Shown piece by piece: positions 43,090 through 51,003 of a stretch of 64,000 bases of DNA. The notes below the pieces were generated by a model that saw only the letters and a program-made list of their open reading frames with translations, was not told where the DNA came from and ran no database searches. Source of the stretch: an uncultured Treponema sp. Its GTDB lineage: Bacteria; Spirochaetota; Spirochaetia; Treponematales; Treponemataceae. Location of the stretch: NCBI GenBank assembly GCA_949299755.1, contig CASGBA010000005.1:80501-144500 (forward strand). The letters are read 5' to 3'. Position 1 is the stretch's first letter. Each line of letters starts with the position of its first letter. Both the position numbers and the translations under genes were made by a program.

Positions 43090-43605
43090 TTATTTGCAGG
43101 CTGAAATTTCTACGGTAAAGTTTCCGGTTTGGGAGGCAAAAAGTTCCAGCCCTTCAGAATCAAGTTTTCCCAGGGGAACCAGTCCCGGGGAAAGACCGTA
43201 GTCCCGGTAAAACACCGCAAGGTTTCCCCAGGGGGCGTACATGGTAAGGTCGCCTGGGGCAGGGTCACAGGAATCCGGGGCGTCACTTGTGTCCCACCCC
43301 GGGGAACCTGGGGAAAGCCGGGCGATTTTTTCCGTTCTGTTGTAATCGGAAAATTCCAAGGTCAGGGGCAGCCGGGACAATAAATCCCTGCTGACGGAAT
43401 TATCGTTCAAGGTGGCGTAGACTTCTTTTTCGCCGCCTGCGGTACCGACGGTAAGTTTTATTTTTAATGAAGATTCCCCGGCGGACGCGGAAATGTTTTC
43501 AATGCCGGTACCTTCGGCACAGGAAAGGGCAGGGAAGAACAGCAGTAAAAGCGCTGCCGCCGTAATAAGCAATTTGAACCGGTGGATGTGAAGTTGAAGT
43601 TTCAT
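43090..43605 (-). CDS. Cyclophilin-like lipoprotein
   Basis: 171 residues. Lipoprotein-type leader ending LLLLFFPALSC, then a beta-barrel domain of the cyclophilin-like (PF18050) type: LKIKLTVGTAGGEKEVYATL, SRDLLSRLPLTLEFSDYNR, and LTMYAPWGNLAVFYRDYG. These are often next to flavodoxins and CMD proteins in gut anaerobes. Enzymatic activity unproven. Confidence 0.85.
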   Translation of the reverse strand: MKLQLHIHRFKLLITAAALLLLFFPALSCAEGTGIENISASAGESSLKIKLTVGTAGGEKEVYATLNDNSVSRDLLSRLPLTLEFSDYNRTEKIARLSPGSPGWDTSDAPDSCDPAPGDLTMYAPWGNLAVFYRDYGLSPGLVPLGKLDSEGLELFASQTGNFTVEISACK

Positions 43606-43644
43606 TTTTTCCTCCTTTTAGTGGTTCGGTTTTTATCTGTGTTT

Positions 43645-44646
43645 TTATTTCAGATTTAAAACAAAAAAGTCCCGGATTTTGTCAAAGGGAATTACCTCTG
43701 TGTTGTCGTACAAGTCTGTATGGACGGCACCGGGAATAATGAGAAGCTCCTTGTTTTCTCCCTTGAGTTTTGCGAAAGCATCCCGGCTGAAATAGAGGGA
43801 ATGGGCTTTTTCCCCGTGGATAACCAGGACGGCAGAGGTTATTTCCCCGGCGTAGGAGAGAATGGGCATATTCAGGAATGACAGGGATGAAGTTACATTC
43901 CAGCCCCCGTTGGAGTTAAGGGAACGGGGATGGTAGCCCCGGGGTGTTTTGTAATAGGCAAAATAATCTTTTACATAAAATGGTGCGTCTTCGGGAACTG
44001 TGTCCGGGAGACCTCCTGCAAGGGCGTAGCTTCCCTCCCGGTAGTCTTGGGTACGCCGGGCGTTCAGCTGTTCCCGGAGTTTGTGCCGGGCGGCTTCGTC
44101 CATGGTGTCAAAGTATCCATTGGCAGTAACCCGGCTCATATCGTACATCGTTGCAGTTACGGTGGCTTTGATTCTTGTGTCCATTGCGGCGGCATTCAGG
44201 GCCATTCCGCCCCAGCCGCAGATTCCCAGAATTCCTATCCGGTTTGAATCCACATTTTCCTGCACTGACAAAAAATCCACTGCGGCAGAGAAATCCTCCG
44301 TGTTGATGTCCGGGGAAGCCACATACCTGGGCTGTCCGCCGCTTTCCCCGGTGTAGGAGGGATCAAAAGCTATAGTGAGGAACCCTTTTTCCGCCAGTGT
44401 CTGGGCGTACAAACCGGAAGCCTGCTCCTTTACCGCTCCGAAAGGCCCTGCAACAGCAATGGCAGAAAGTTTTTCCCCGGCATTTTTCGGGACATACATA
44501 TCCGCCGCAAGGGTGATGCCGTAACGGTTGTGGAAGGTAACTTTTTTGTGTTCAACCAGGCTGCTTTTGGCAAAGGTTTTATCCCATTCTGTTGTAAGTG
44601 TTAATTTTTCTTCTATAAAAATTGTATTTTTTATCTTATTTGTCAT
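43645..44646 (-). CDS. Alpha/beta hydrolase
   Basis: About 333 residues from the ATG at 44646, which sits behind AGGAGGAGGTC; the longer frame lacks a ribosome site. Core segments: FHNRYGITLAADMYVPKNAG, TIAFDPSYTGESGGQPR (oxyanion/strand region), and ILGICGWGGMALNAAAMDTR, in which the usual nucleophile Ser in GxSxG is Cys or Trp (GICGWGG), so Cys may be the nucleophile, as in dienelactone hydrolases. The His is in IPGAVHTDLYDN. No signal peptide. DLH-type enzymes pair naturally with CMD proteins in ring-cleavage pathways, but the rest of such a pathway is absent. Confidence 0.85.
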   Translation of the reverse strand: MTNKIKNTIFIEEKLTLTTEWDKTFAKSSLVEHKKVTFHNRYGITLAADMYVPKNAGEKLSAIAVAGPFGAVKEQASGLYAQTLAEKGFLTIAFDPSYTGESGGQPRYVASPDINTEDFSAAVDFLSVQENVDSNRIGILGICGWGGMALNAAAMDTRIKATVTATMYDMSRVTANGYFDTMDEAARHKLREQLNARRTQDYREGSYALAGGLPDTVPEDAPFYVKDYFAYYKTPRGYHPRSLNSNGGWNVTSSLSFLNMPILSYAGEITSAVLVIHGEKAHSLYFSRDAFAKLKGENKELLIIPGAVHTDLYDNTEVIPFDKIRDFFVLNLK

Positions 44647-44715
44647 GACCTCCTCCTTGTTGTGTCTGTATTTGTTTTTCCTGATAACATTTCGTGGCAC
44701 CTGTTAGTTCCGCAG

Positions 44716-45147
44716 TTATTTGATTTTGCTGTATGCTTCGTCGGAAACCGGCTCCAGCCATTCTGTGGAAGTGTTCTCTCCGGGAAGTTCAAAGGCAAGA
44801 TGACTGAACCATCTGTCCTTCTTGGCACCGTGCCAGTGCTTTACTCCCGGCGGAAAATAAGCTGCGTCCCCGGCTTTCATGCTGACAGGATTTTGTCCTT
44901 CCATCTGGTACCAGCCGCTGCCGGCGGTGCAGATGATAACCTGTCCGCCTCCTTTGGAAGCGTGGTGGATGTGCCAGTTGTTCCGGCAGCCCGGTTCAAA
45001 AGTGACATTGGCAATCATTACGGGGCAGTCACCGCCTCCGATTTTTACCGGATTAAGGAAAGAGTTACCGGTGAAATATTTTGCGTAAGCGGTGTTGGCA
45101 CCGCCCTTACCGAAGATGTTCTGTACTTCAAAATCTTTTTCGTTCAT
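44716..45147 (-). CDS. Cupin domain protein
   Basis: About 143 residues from MNEKDFEV at 45147, behind AGGAGAAG. Cupin motif 1 (GCRNNWHIHHASKGGGQVII) has the His triad HIHH, and motif 2 (AGDAAYFPPGVKHWHGA) the last His, so metal binding is intact. Cytosolic. Small cupins next to CMD genes are common in anaerobes; substrate unknown. Confidence 0.9.
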   Translation of the reverse strand: MNEKDFEVQNIFGKGGANTAYAKYFTGNSFLNPVKIGGGDCPVMIANVTFEPGCRNNWHIHHASKGGGQVIICTAGSGWYQMEGQNPVSMKAGDAAYFPPGVKHWHGAKKDRWFSHLAFELPGENTSTEWLEPVSDEAYSKIK

Positions 45148-45261
45148 GTTCTTCTCCTGTTGCATCTTCTTTTTTGTGGCTTTATGGCGGCGGATTACCG
45201 CTCCTGTCCCGATGGGGATTCCGGTTCCGGCCGGGATTCTGATTCGGTATGGTTTTCTTTG

Positions 45262-46083
45262 TTACGGTTCGGATACGGATTTTCCGGCAGAAGTACCGAC
45301 GATGTCCCGCAAAGCATTCAGGGCGTTGAAGAGCCGGGGAAAACCCATATAGGGCAAGGCTTGGGAAAGGGCAGAGATAATTTCTTCCATCGTGTTTCCC
45401 GCCTTGATTGCCCCAGCTGTGTGTGACCTCACCTGGGTTTCCGCACCGCCCAGGGCTGCAAGGATAACCACTGTGAGCAGTTCCCTGGTTTTCCCCTCAA
45501 GTCCCCGCCGGGTGGCAAAGTCTCCAAAGCAAAGTTCAGTAAGCCATTGGGGGATTTTCCCGGAAAAATCCTCCGGAAGCCAGGTATACCGGCGGGCAAT
45601 TTCATCGCCGTAAAGTCGGTGCTGGATTTCTTTTCCTTTGTCCAGCCGGGTTTCTTCTGTGACGGTTTCCGCCTTTTCCAAAGGCAGGGCAATACCCTTT
45701 TGGGTAAAGACGTGGTTCATGGCGGCAATGGCATTCAGGGTTTTGGGAAAACCGATAAAGGGGGCACACTGGTAAACCGCTTCCCGGATTTCCAGAGGCG
45801 GGACTCCCACATTCAAACAAGCCCCTACATGGGCTTTAAGCTGGGGCAGGGTCTGGTTTACTGTCAGCACCGTAACAGTAACCAGTTCCCGGAGCCGGTT
45901 ATCCAGGGAGCCGGTGTAGCAAACTTCACCAAAAATGAATCGCTGGAGAATCCTCATAAATTCAGGATCGGTTCCTTCGTCCTGCACAGGTTTGCCTCCG
46001 AAAAGTTCACCGAATTTCTGTTCGGTTTTTGTTATTCTTTCTGATTTATCTGTTCCATTCATATTCTTCTTTTCCTTGTTCAT
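45262..46083 (-). CDS. Carboxymuconolactone-decarboxylase family protein, tandem domains
   Basis: 273 residues without a signal peptide. Two CMD domains, about residues 40-140 (RELVTVTVLTVNQTLPQLKA) and 160-265 (RELLTVVILAALGGAETQVR). It lacks the CxxC of AhpD, so peroxidase activity is doubtful. Cytosolic counterpart of the exported protein at 41321. Confidence 0.88.
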   Translation of the reverse strand: MNKEKKNMNGTDKSERITKTEQKFGELFGGKPVQDEGTDPEFMRILQRFIFGEVCYTGSLDNRLRELVTVTVLTVNQTLPQLKAHVGACLNVGVPPLEIREAVYQCAPFIGFPKTLNAIAAMNHVFTQKGIALPLEKAETVTEETRLDKGKEIQHRLYGDEIARRYTWLPEDFSGKIPQWLTELCFGDFATRRGLEGKTRELLTVVILAALGGAETQVRSHTAGAIKAGNTMEEIISALSQALPYMGFPRLFNALNALRDIVGTSAGKSVSEP

Positions 46084-46170
46084 TTTTTTGACCGGTTTTG
46101 CCGGTTGAATGGTTTTGTCTGTTCTCTCCGGAGGGGGAATCAGGCAATCAGTCCGCCGGTTGCTTCTAGT

Positions 46171-46722
46171 TTACTTGAATACTCCGGAAAGCCAGTCTTG
46201 GATTTGTTTCCGGGCATTGGAAGAACGGATATTCCTGATGCAAAGACCTTCCGCCACCTCCGTGCCGGTAAGGCTGCGGAATTTCTCTTCTTCGTTCAAA
46301 CCGCTTCCGCCGGAAGTGGCAAAGGGAATGATTTTCTTTCCTGCAAAATCGTGGGATTCCAGAAAAGAGTAAATAATCATGGGGGCGTCGTACCACCAGA
46401 CGGGGTATCCCACAAAAACCGTGTCGTAAGAAGCCATTTCCTCTTGGGAAATATTTTCCGCCAGAGCCGGACGGGCTTTTTCTGCCAGTTCTTTCCGGGC
46501 AACATCCAGTACTTGGTTATAACTTGTGGTGTAGGGGACAGCCGGTTTTATCTCAAAGAGTTTTCCGCCGGTTTCTTCTGCAATGTATTCAGCCATTGTC
46601 CGGGTGTTGTGGGAAGATGACCAGGAAAAATAAGCCACCAGAATCTTTTCCTCTTCTGCCCAGGCTCCGGTGGAAAGGGCAAAAAGGGAAGAAAGCAAAA
46701 ACAAGTTTTTTGAGTATTTCAT
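46171..46722 (-). CDS. Flavodoxin with Sec signal peptide
   Basis: 183 residues. Clear signal peptide (KYSKNLFLLSSLFALSTGAWA|EEEK), then flavodoxin_4-like domain: ILVAYFSWSSSHNTRTMAEY, YDTVFVGYPVWWYDAPMIIY, and FAGKKIIPFATSGGSGLNEE. The FMN-phosphate loop is SWSSSHNTR. First structural gene after the LysR regulator; a second exported flavodoxin (42223) is in the same run. Confidence 0.9.
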   Translation of the reverse strand: MKYSKNLFLLSSLFALSTGAWAEEEKILVAYFSWSSSHNTRTMAEYIAEETGGKLFEIKPAVPYTTSYNQVLDVARKELAEKARPALAENISQEEMASYDTVFVGYPVWWYDAPMIIYSFLESHDFAGKKIIPFATSGGSGLNEEEKFRSLTGTEVAEGLCIRNIRSSNARKQIQDWLSGVFK

Positions 46723-46787
46723 ATAAAACCTCCTGTGTTGTTACCCATAAGATACAGCCGGGACGGTAATATGTCTAATACTTATTT

Positions 46788-46805
46788 TGCATTGATTATA
46801 ATGCA
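46788..46805 (-). promoter_or_regulatory. LysR-type operator candidate upstream of the redox cluster
   Basis: TGCATT-N6-AATGCA, an interrupted palindrome with a TATAAT-like core on the minus strand, about 65 bases before the first flavodoxin start. Position and symmetry suit the LysR protein encoded just upstream. Confidence 0.45.
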
Positions 46806-46936
46806 TTTTGGATATGGTAATTTGATTGAAATAAATGTTTGCCCGAAATCCGCAAAAGCTGGAAGTCCGGAACAGGGTACTGCGGGGGTTTGGAAAGGGC
46901 GGCACAAGGGCAGCCCTTCAGGTGTATTCCGTTTTC

Positions 46937-47827
46937 TTACTCCGGGGAGCCGCCGGTGAGCTGCTGTTTCACATAGGCGATGAAACTGGCAGTTGCGGGA
47001 GGCTGGGGCTGGTTCTTTTTCCAGACTATGCAGCTGGTGATTTCAAAGGGCGGGTAAAAGGGCTTGAAAAGAATGTCCGGGTTCCGGTAGAGGGAAACGG
47101 CGCCCTCGATGGTCTGGGCAATGCCGGCTCCCTGGCTGACCAAAAGGGCGGCGTTGTAGGCAAGGTTATAGGTAACGGGAATGGTGTATTTGGCAAAACA
47201 TTCCCCAGCCCACCGGTCAAAGCCCAAGGCTTCAGCCCGTTTGGAAAGTAAAAGACTCTGGCCGATTAAATCTTCCGGGGTAATAAATTCCTTGGAAGCC
47301 AGGGGACTGTCTGCCGGAACAATCACTCCGCAGAGCTCCCGTTCGGGAAGTTTCAGGTAACTGTATTTGTCCAAATCCTTGGGCTTAAAAATAATACCGA
47401 TGTCCAAAAGCCCCCGCTCCAGCCGTTCCCGGATAAAGTCCCCGTTGTTGGTGTACAAATCAAACCTGACCCGGGGATGCTGTTCCTGGAAATTCACCAT
47501 GAGCCGGGAAAAGAGACGGAAGGTTTCCCCTTCGCCGCTTCCGATGGAAATTACACCTTCCAGTTCCCCCTCCTGGGAGCGGACTTCCCGGCCGGCTTTT
47601 TCTGTAAGTTCTATGATTTCCTGGGCCCGCCTGCGGAGGAGTATTCCTGCCGGGGTCAGGGTTATCCTCCGTTTTCCACGGATAAAAAGCTCCGTTCCCA
47701 GCTCTTCTTCCAGCTGCATAAGCTGCCGGGAAAGGGCGGGCTGGGAGAGGTGCAGGACTTCAGAGGCCTTGGTGATGTTTTCTTCCCGGGCAACAGCCAA
47801 AAAGTATTTTAAAACTCTATATTCCAC
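46937..47827 (-). CDS. LysR-family transcriptional regulator
   Basis: About 296 residues. The start is taken as the GTG at 47827 (VEYRVLKYFLAVAREEN), with AGGAGG 4 bases upstream; the ATG 30 bases earlier lacks one. N-terminal winged helix ITKASEVLHLSQPALSRQLM then QLEEELGTELFIRGKRRIT; C-terminal effector domain. It is immediately upstream of, and on the same strand as, the redox cluster, so it most likely controls it. Confidence 0.93.
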   Translation of the reverse strand: MEYRVLKYFLAVAREENITKASEVLHLSQPALSRQLMQLEEELGTELFIRGKRRITLTPAGILLRRRAQEIIELTEKAGREVRSQEGELEGVISIGSGEGETFRLFSRLMVNFQEQHPRVRFDLYTNNGDFIRERLERGLLDIGIIFKPKDLDKYSYLKLPERELCGVIVPADSPLASKEFITPEDLIGQSLLLSKRAEALGFDRWAGECFAKYTIPVTYNLAYNAALLVSQGAGIAQTIEGAVSLYRNPDILFKPFYPPFEITSCIVWKKNQPQPPATASFIAYVKQQLTGGSPE

Positions 47828-47921
47828 AATTCCTCCTATGTTAAAAATAAAGGACAACTAAAAGGTTCTTCACCGGCAGAATGTCCGCCATCGTTTTGTC
47901 TGTCACTGTTTAGATACTTTT

Positions 47922-48452
47922 TCACTGTGCCAACCGCTCCAGCATTTTCTTTAAGTTTGCGGCATTTTCTTCTTCCGAAACGGTGGGGTCGTTGACGAAC
48001 CGGGAACAGGGCAGTTGGGGGCAGCCCCCACAGGTTTGCTGCTTTTTCCCGGTGACGCAACAGCTGTATATAGGGCATACCGTCTCCCCGGTTCCAGTAA
48101 AGGGAACCCAGAATACTTTCCCCTTGATTTTCCGGCAGCCACCACACTCTTTAGGGAACCGGTCACATTCTGTGCAGACTGCACCGCAGGGAGATGGCTG
48201 TGCAAAGTCGTCTTTCCAGAGCCACCATTTGCATTTTTCGGGGTCAGGGTTTTCCGTGTTCACAAAGTATTCCACTGCCCGGTAAAGGTACAGCTGGCAG
48301 CGGTCAATCTCGACACCCCGGAGGGCGCATTCTTCCCGGTAAAGGTCTTCCGCCTTCTTGCCCTTCAGGGATTCAAGAGTGGTGTAGCCCATGGCTATCA
48401 GGTCTTTTTCAGTCTGTTGTCCCACATTGGGAATCTGCCGCAGTTCACTCAT
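47922..48452 (-). CDS. HhH (Cdd1-like) and Cys-rich DUF3795-type protein
   Basis: About 176 residues from MSELRQIPNVGQQTEKDLIA. The N-terminal helix-hairpin-helix 'pathogenicity locus' domain (residues 1-75) is followed by a Cys-rich region with CGAVCTECDRFPKECGGCRK, CPIYSCC, and CGGCPQLPCSRF, typical of DUF3795-like metal-binding domains. It may bind metal or iron-sulfur clusters. A longer frame exists upstream, but the promoter at 48459 ends just before this ATG, implying a leaderless mRNA. Confidence 0.78.
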   Translation of the reverse strand: MSELRQIPNVGQQTEKDLIAMGYTTLESLKGKKAEDLYREECALRGVEIDRCQLYLYRAVEYFVNTENPDPEKCKWWLWKDDFAQPSPCGAVCTECDRFPKECGGCRKIKGKVFWVPFTGTGETVCPIYSCCVTGKKQQTCGGCPQLPCSRFVNDPTVSEEENAANLKKMLERLAQ

Positions 48453-48458
48453 AAAAGT

Positions 48459-48486
48459 ATTATAGCAGGAAAGACAGGGAAGACAA
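48459..48486 (-). promoter_or_regulatory. Promoter of the HhH gene, leaderless-type
   Basis: On the minus strand TTGTCT (48486-48481), 16-base spacer, TATAAT (48464-48459), then the ATG at 48452, which sits where transcription should begin. Confidence 0.6.
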
Positions 48487-48789
48487 GGGGGCTGAGACAT
48501 GTGATGGTGTACAGAGAAGTTTGTAAAAAGGGTAGTGACTGCAAAAAAGAATTTTTTGGCAACAAGATGATTTTCTTTGGTAACAAATAAAATTTTTTCA
48601 GTATAGAAAAAAGCGCAAACAGTGAGTATACGTTCTGTAAAAAGGCTATTTACGTCATTTTTTGTTTTCAATATGGAAATATCTCATTTGCATATATAGA
48701 TATATCGTATCACAATAATGCGAAAAAATCCAGCAAAATTATAGGATATCGTTATGTACACCTTTCGGTGGATATCTATGTATCGGCCT

Positions 48790-48864
48790 GCATCCTAGCT
48801 AGGTTTAAAGGCAAGACTAGACGTGTTGCGCAGGCATCCTAGCTTGGTTTAAAGACAATACTAG
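48790..48864 (+). repeat. Two imperfect 31-bp direct repeats
   Basis: Copies at 48790-48820 and 48834-48864 differ at three positions; both begin GCATCCTAGCT, contain GGTTTAAAG (first copy) or GGTTTAAAGA (second), and end ACTAG. A third GTTTAAAGG follows at about 48869. The period is 44 bases. Confidence 0.75.
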
Positions 48865-48976
48865 TAGTGTTTAAAGGTGGTGCAAAGTTACTCAACACAT
48901 AGGTATTACAAGTATTCGTAATATAAAAATAGTACATGAACTATACTTCATGATGATTTGCTCAATAAACAGAGAA

Positions 48977-48990
48977 ACGGAACGTTCCGT
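48977..48990 (+). promoter_or_regulatory. 14-bp palindrome upstream of DUF362 gene
   Basis: ACGGAACGTTCCGT is a perfect palindrome about 110 bases before the DUF362 start. It could be an operator; regulator unknown. Confidence 0.35.
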
Positions 48991-49097
48991 AGTTACCTTT
49001 CTGTAAAATACTATGCGTCCAGGTTATCGTAAAATATATATAAAAAGTATTGGACAAAATAATGCCGAAACCCGTATACTTTACGTGCGGAGGTTAT

Positions 49098-50039
49098 ATG
49101 AAAAAGCGTGTTGTTTCTGTTCTGATGATAGTTGTCTGTTTGCTGGCATTTTCTTTCGGGGAAGATTCACCGGTGGTGTATTTTACCAGCGAAATCACAC
49201 CGGAGAGTTTGATGGAAATTTATGCCGCCATGGGATGGGAGCCGCAAGGCACAGTTGCCGTAAAACTTTCGACCGGGGAACCTCCTGCAAGCAACTATCT
49301 GCGGCCCGAACTGATAGCGGATTTAGTCCGTTTTGTTGACGGGACAATCGTGGAGTGCAATACAGCATACGGCGGTTCCCGGGCTTCTACCCGGATGCAC
49401 TATCAGGTTGCAAAAGACCACGGCTTTACCGCCATCGCCGAGGTAGACATTCAGGATGCGGAAGGCTCGTTTACCTTGCCGGTAAGCGGCGGTGAAGTCC
49501 TTACGGAAAATTATGTGGGAGCAAGTTTTCCCGACTATGACAGCTACCTTGTTCTTTCCCATTTCAAAGGGCACAGCATGGCAGGATTCGGCGGGGCAAT
49601 CAAGAATATTTCCATCGGACTCGCTTCCGCCCAGGGTAAAGCGTGGATTCACAGCGGCGGCAAAAGCAAAACAAATCCGTGGGGTGGGGATCAGACCGCT
49701 TTTACGGAAAGCATGGCTGAAGCCGGAAAGTCCGTTTCCGATTATCTGGGACACGGGGAGCGGATTGCTTATATCAACGTGATGAACCGCCTTTCCGTTG
49801 ACTGCGACTTTGACGGAAACCCTGCCGAACCGGATATGCACGACATTGGTATCCTTGCTTCCGTAGACCCGGTGGCATTGGATCAGGCCTGCATCGACCT
49901 GATTTATGCCCAAAAGGATGGTGACGGTGCCTCCTTGGTGCGGCGCATTGAATCCCGGGACGGACTGCACACGCTGGAGCACGCGGAAAAAATCGGACTC
50001 GGTTCCAGAACCTATACATTGGTCAATATCGATGGGTGA
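49098..50039 (+). CDS. Exported DUF362 protein (second copy)
   Basis: About 313 residues. Signal peptide KKRVVSVLMIVVCLLAFSFG, then DUF362 blocks: PVVYFTSEITPESLMEIYAA, GTVAVKLSTGEPPASNYLR, SMAGFGGAIKNISIGLASAQ and ILASVDPVALDQACIDL. Paralogue of 40359. AGGTTAT-type site upstream of ATG at 49098 (GGAGG at 49089-49093). It overlaps the permease start (ATGGGTGA), so the two are translated together. Confidence 0.9.
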   Translation: MKKRVVSVLMIVVCLLAFSFGEDSPVVYFTSEITPESLMEIYAAMGWEPQGTVAVKLSTGEPPASNYLRPELIADLVRFVDGTIVECNTAYGGSRASTRMHYQVAKDHGFTAIAEVDIQDAEGSFTLPVSGGEVLTENYVGASFPDYDSYLVLSHFKGHSMAGFGGAIKNISIGLASAQGKAWIHSGGKSKTNPWGGDQTAFTESMAEAGKSVSDYLGHGERIAYINVMNRLSVDCDFDGNPAEPDMHDIGILASVDPVALDQACIDLIYAQKDGDGASLVRRIESRDGLHTLEHAEKIGLGSRTYTLVNIDG

Positions 50040-50928
50040 AATCCTCTACCGGGAATTCGTATACCTTGCCTACTATTTTGAAATACAGTTTACGCAGATT
50101 GCCGGATATTATCTGTTCGGTATTGTAACGGGTTCCCTGATTTCAGTCTTTTTGAAAAAGCGGATACTTTCTGCCATGGAAGCCGTCGGCAGATATTCCG
50201 ACGGTTTTCCCGCACTGGTTCTTTCTTCCGCTTTAGGGATTGCCTCTCCCCTGTGTATGTACGGAACGATTCCCATCGCCGCATCCCTTGCAAAAGGCGG
50301 TATCCGCCATCCGGCTCTGGCATCGTTTATGATGAGTTCAATCCTGCTGAACCCCCAGCTTATCGTGTATTCCGCCGCTTTAGGGTCTACGGCCCTTGCG
50401 GTGCGGATTCTGTCCTGCTTTGTCTGCGGGATAACCGCAGGCGTCGTGGTAAAACTGAGCGGCAGGGAGTTTTTCCGTTTTTCAGTGATGGAAGAGCGGC
50501 AGGACAGGGATTTAGATCCCCGCCTGTGGCTGCGTTTTTTGAAAAATCTCGGCAGGAATGTGAAGGCAACTGGTCCGTATTTTCTTGCCGGTGTTATGCT
50601 TGCGGCTTTATTCCAGCGGTATGTCCCTGCAGAATTTATTTCATCTCTGTTCGGAAAGGATGAACGGTTTGGTGTGCTGGTTGCCGCCACCGTGGGCGTG
50701 CCCCTGTACGCCTGTGGCGGCGGAACAATCCCGCTGCTCAGTGAATGGCTTGCCGACGGCATGAGCATGGGAAGTGCGGCGGCGTTTATGATTACCGGTC
50801 CCGCCACAAAAATCACCAACTTGGGCGCATTAAAAATTGTGTTGCCTGCCCGCAAGTTTTTGCTCTATCTTGTTTTTACCGCCCTGTTTTCCCTTGCTAC
50901 CGGACTGCTGGTAAACTGCTTTGTGTGA
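50032..50928 (+). CDS. DUF318/ArsP-type permease
   Basis: 298 residues, eight to ten helices. Conserved LGIASPLCMYGTIPIAASLA (with the Cys), SFMMSSILLNPQLIVYSAAL, and GVPLYACGGGTIPLLSEWLA with GPATKITNLGALK. These are the two Cys-containing repeats of PF03773 permeases, some of which export organoarsenicals (ArsP) or metals. No thioredoxin or ArsR partner is near. Start overlaps DUF362's stop, so a joint role is likely. Confidence 0.88.
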   Translation: MGEILYREFVYLAYYFEIQFTQIAGYYLFGIVTGSLISVFLKKRILSAMEAVGRYSDGFPALVLSSALGIASPLCMYGTIPIAASLAKGGIRHPALASFMMSSILLNPQLIVYSAALGSTALAVRILSCFVCGITAGVVVKLSGREFFRFSVMEERQDRDLDPRLWLRFLKNLGRNVKATGPYFLAGVMLAALFQRYVPAEFISSLFGKDERFGVLVAATVGVPLYACGGGTIPLLSEWLADGMSMGSAAAFMITGPATKITNLGALKIVLPARKFLLYLVFTALFSLATGLLVNCFV

Positions 50929-51003
50929 ACACATTCAATCTGAAAATTTTTCTTTTTTTTTATCCTTGAACTCGTTATATAATAAGGTGTAACGGGAAAA
51001 ATT

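Larger units (their letters stand above)
48453..49097 (+). other. 645-base stretch without a gene
   Basis: AT-rich. It holds the minus-strand promoter of the HhH gene (48459-48486), two 31-bp direct repeats (48790 and 48834) and a 14-bp perfect palindrome (48977-48990). Between 48487 and 48780 I see no gene, tRNA or terminator. Confidence 0.7.
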
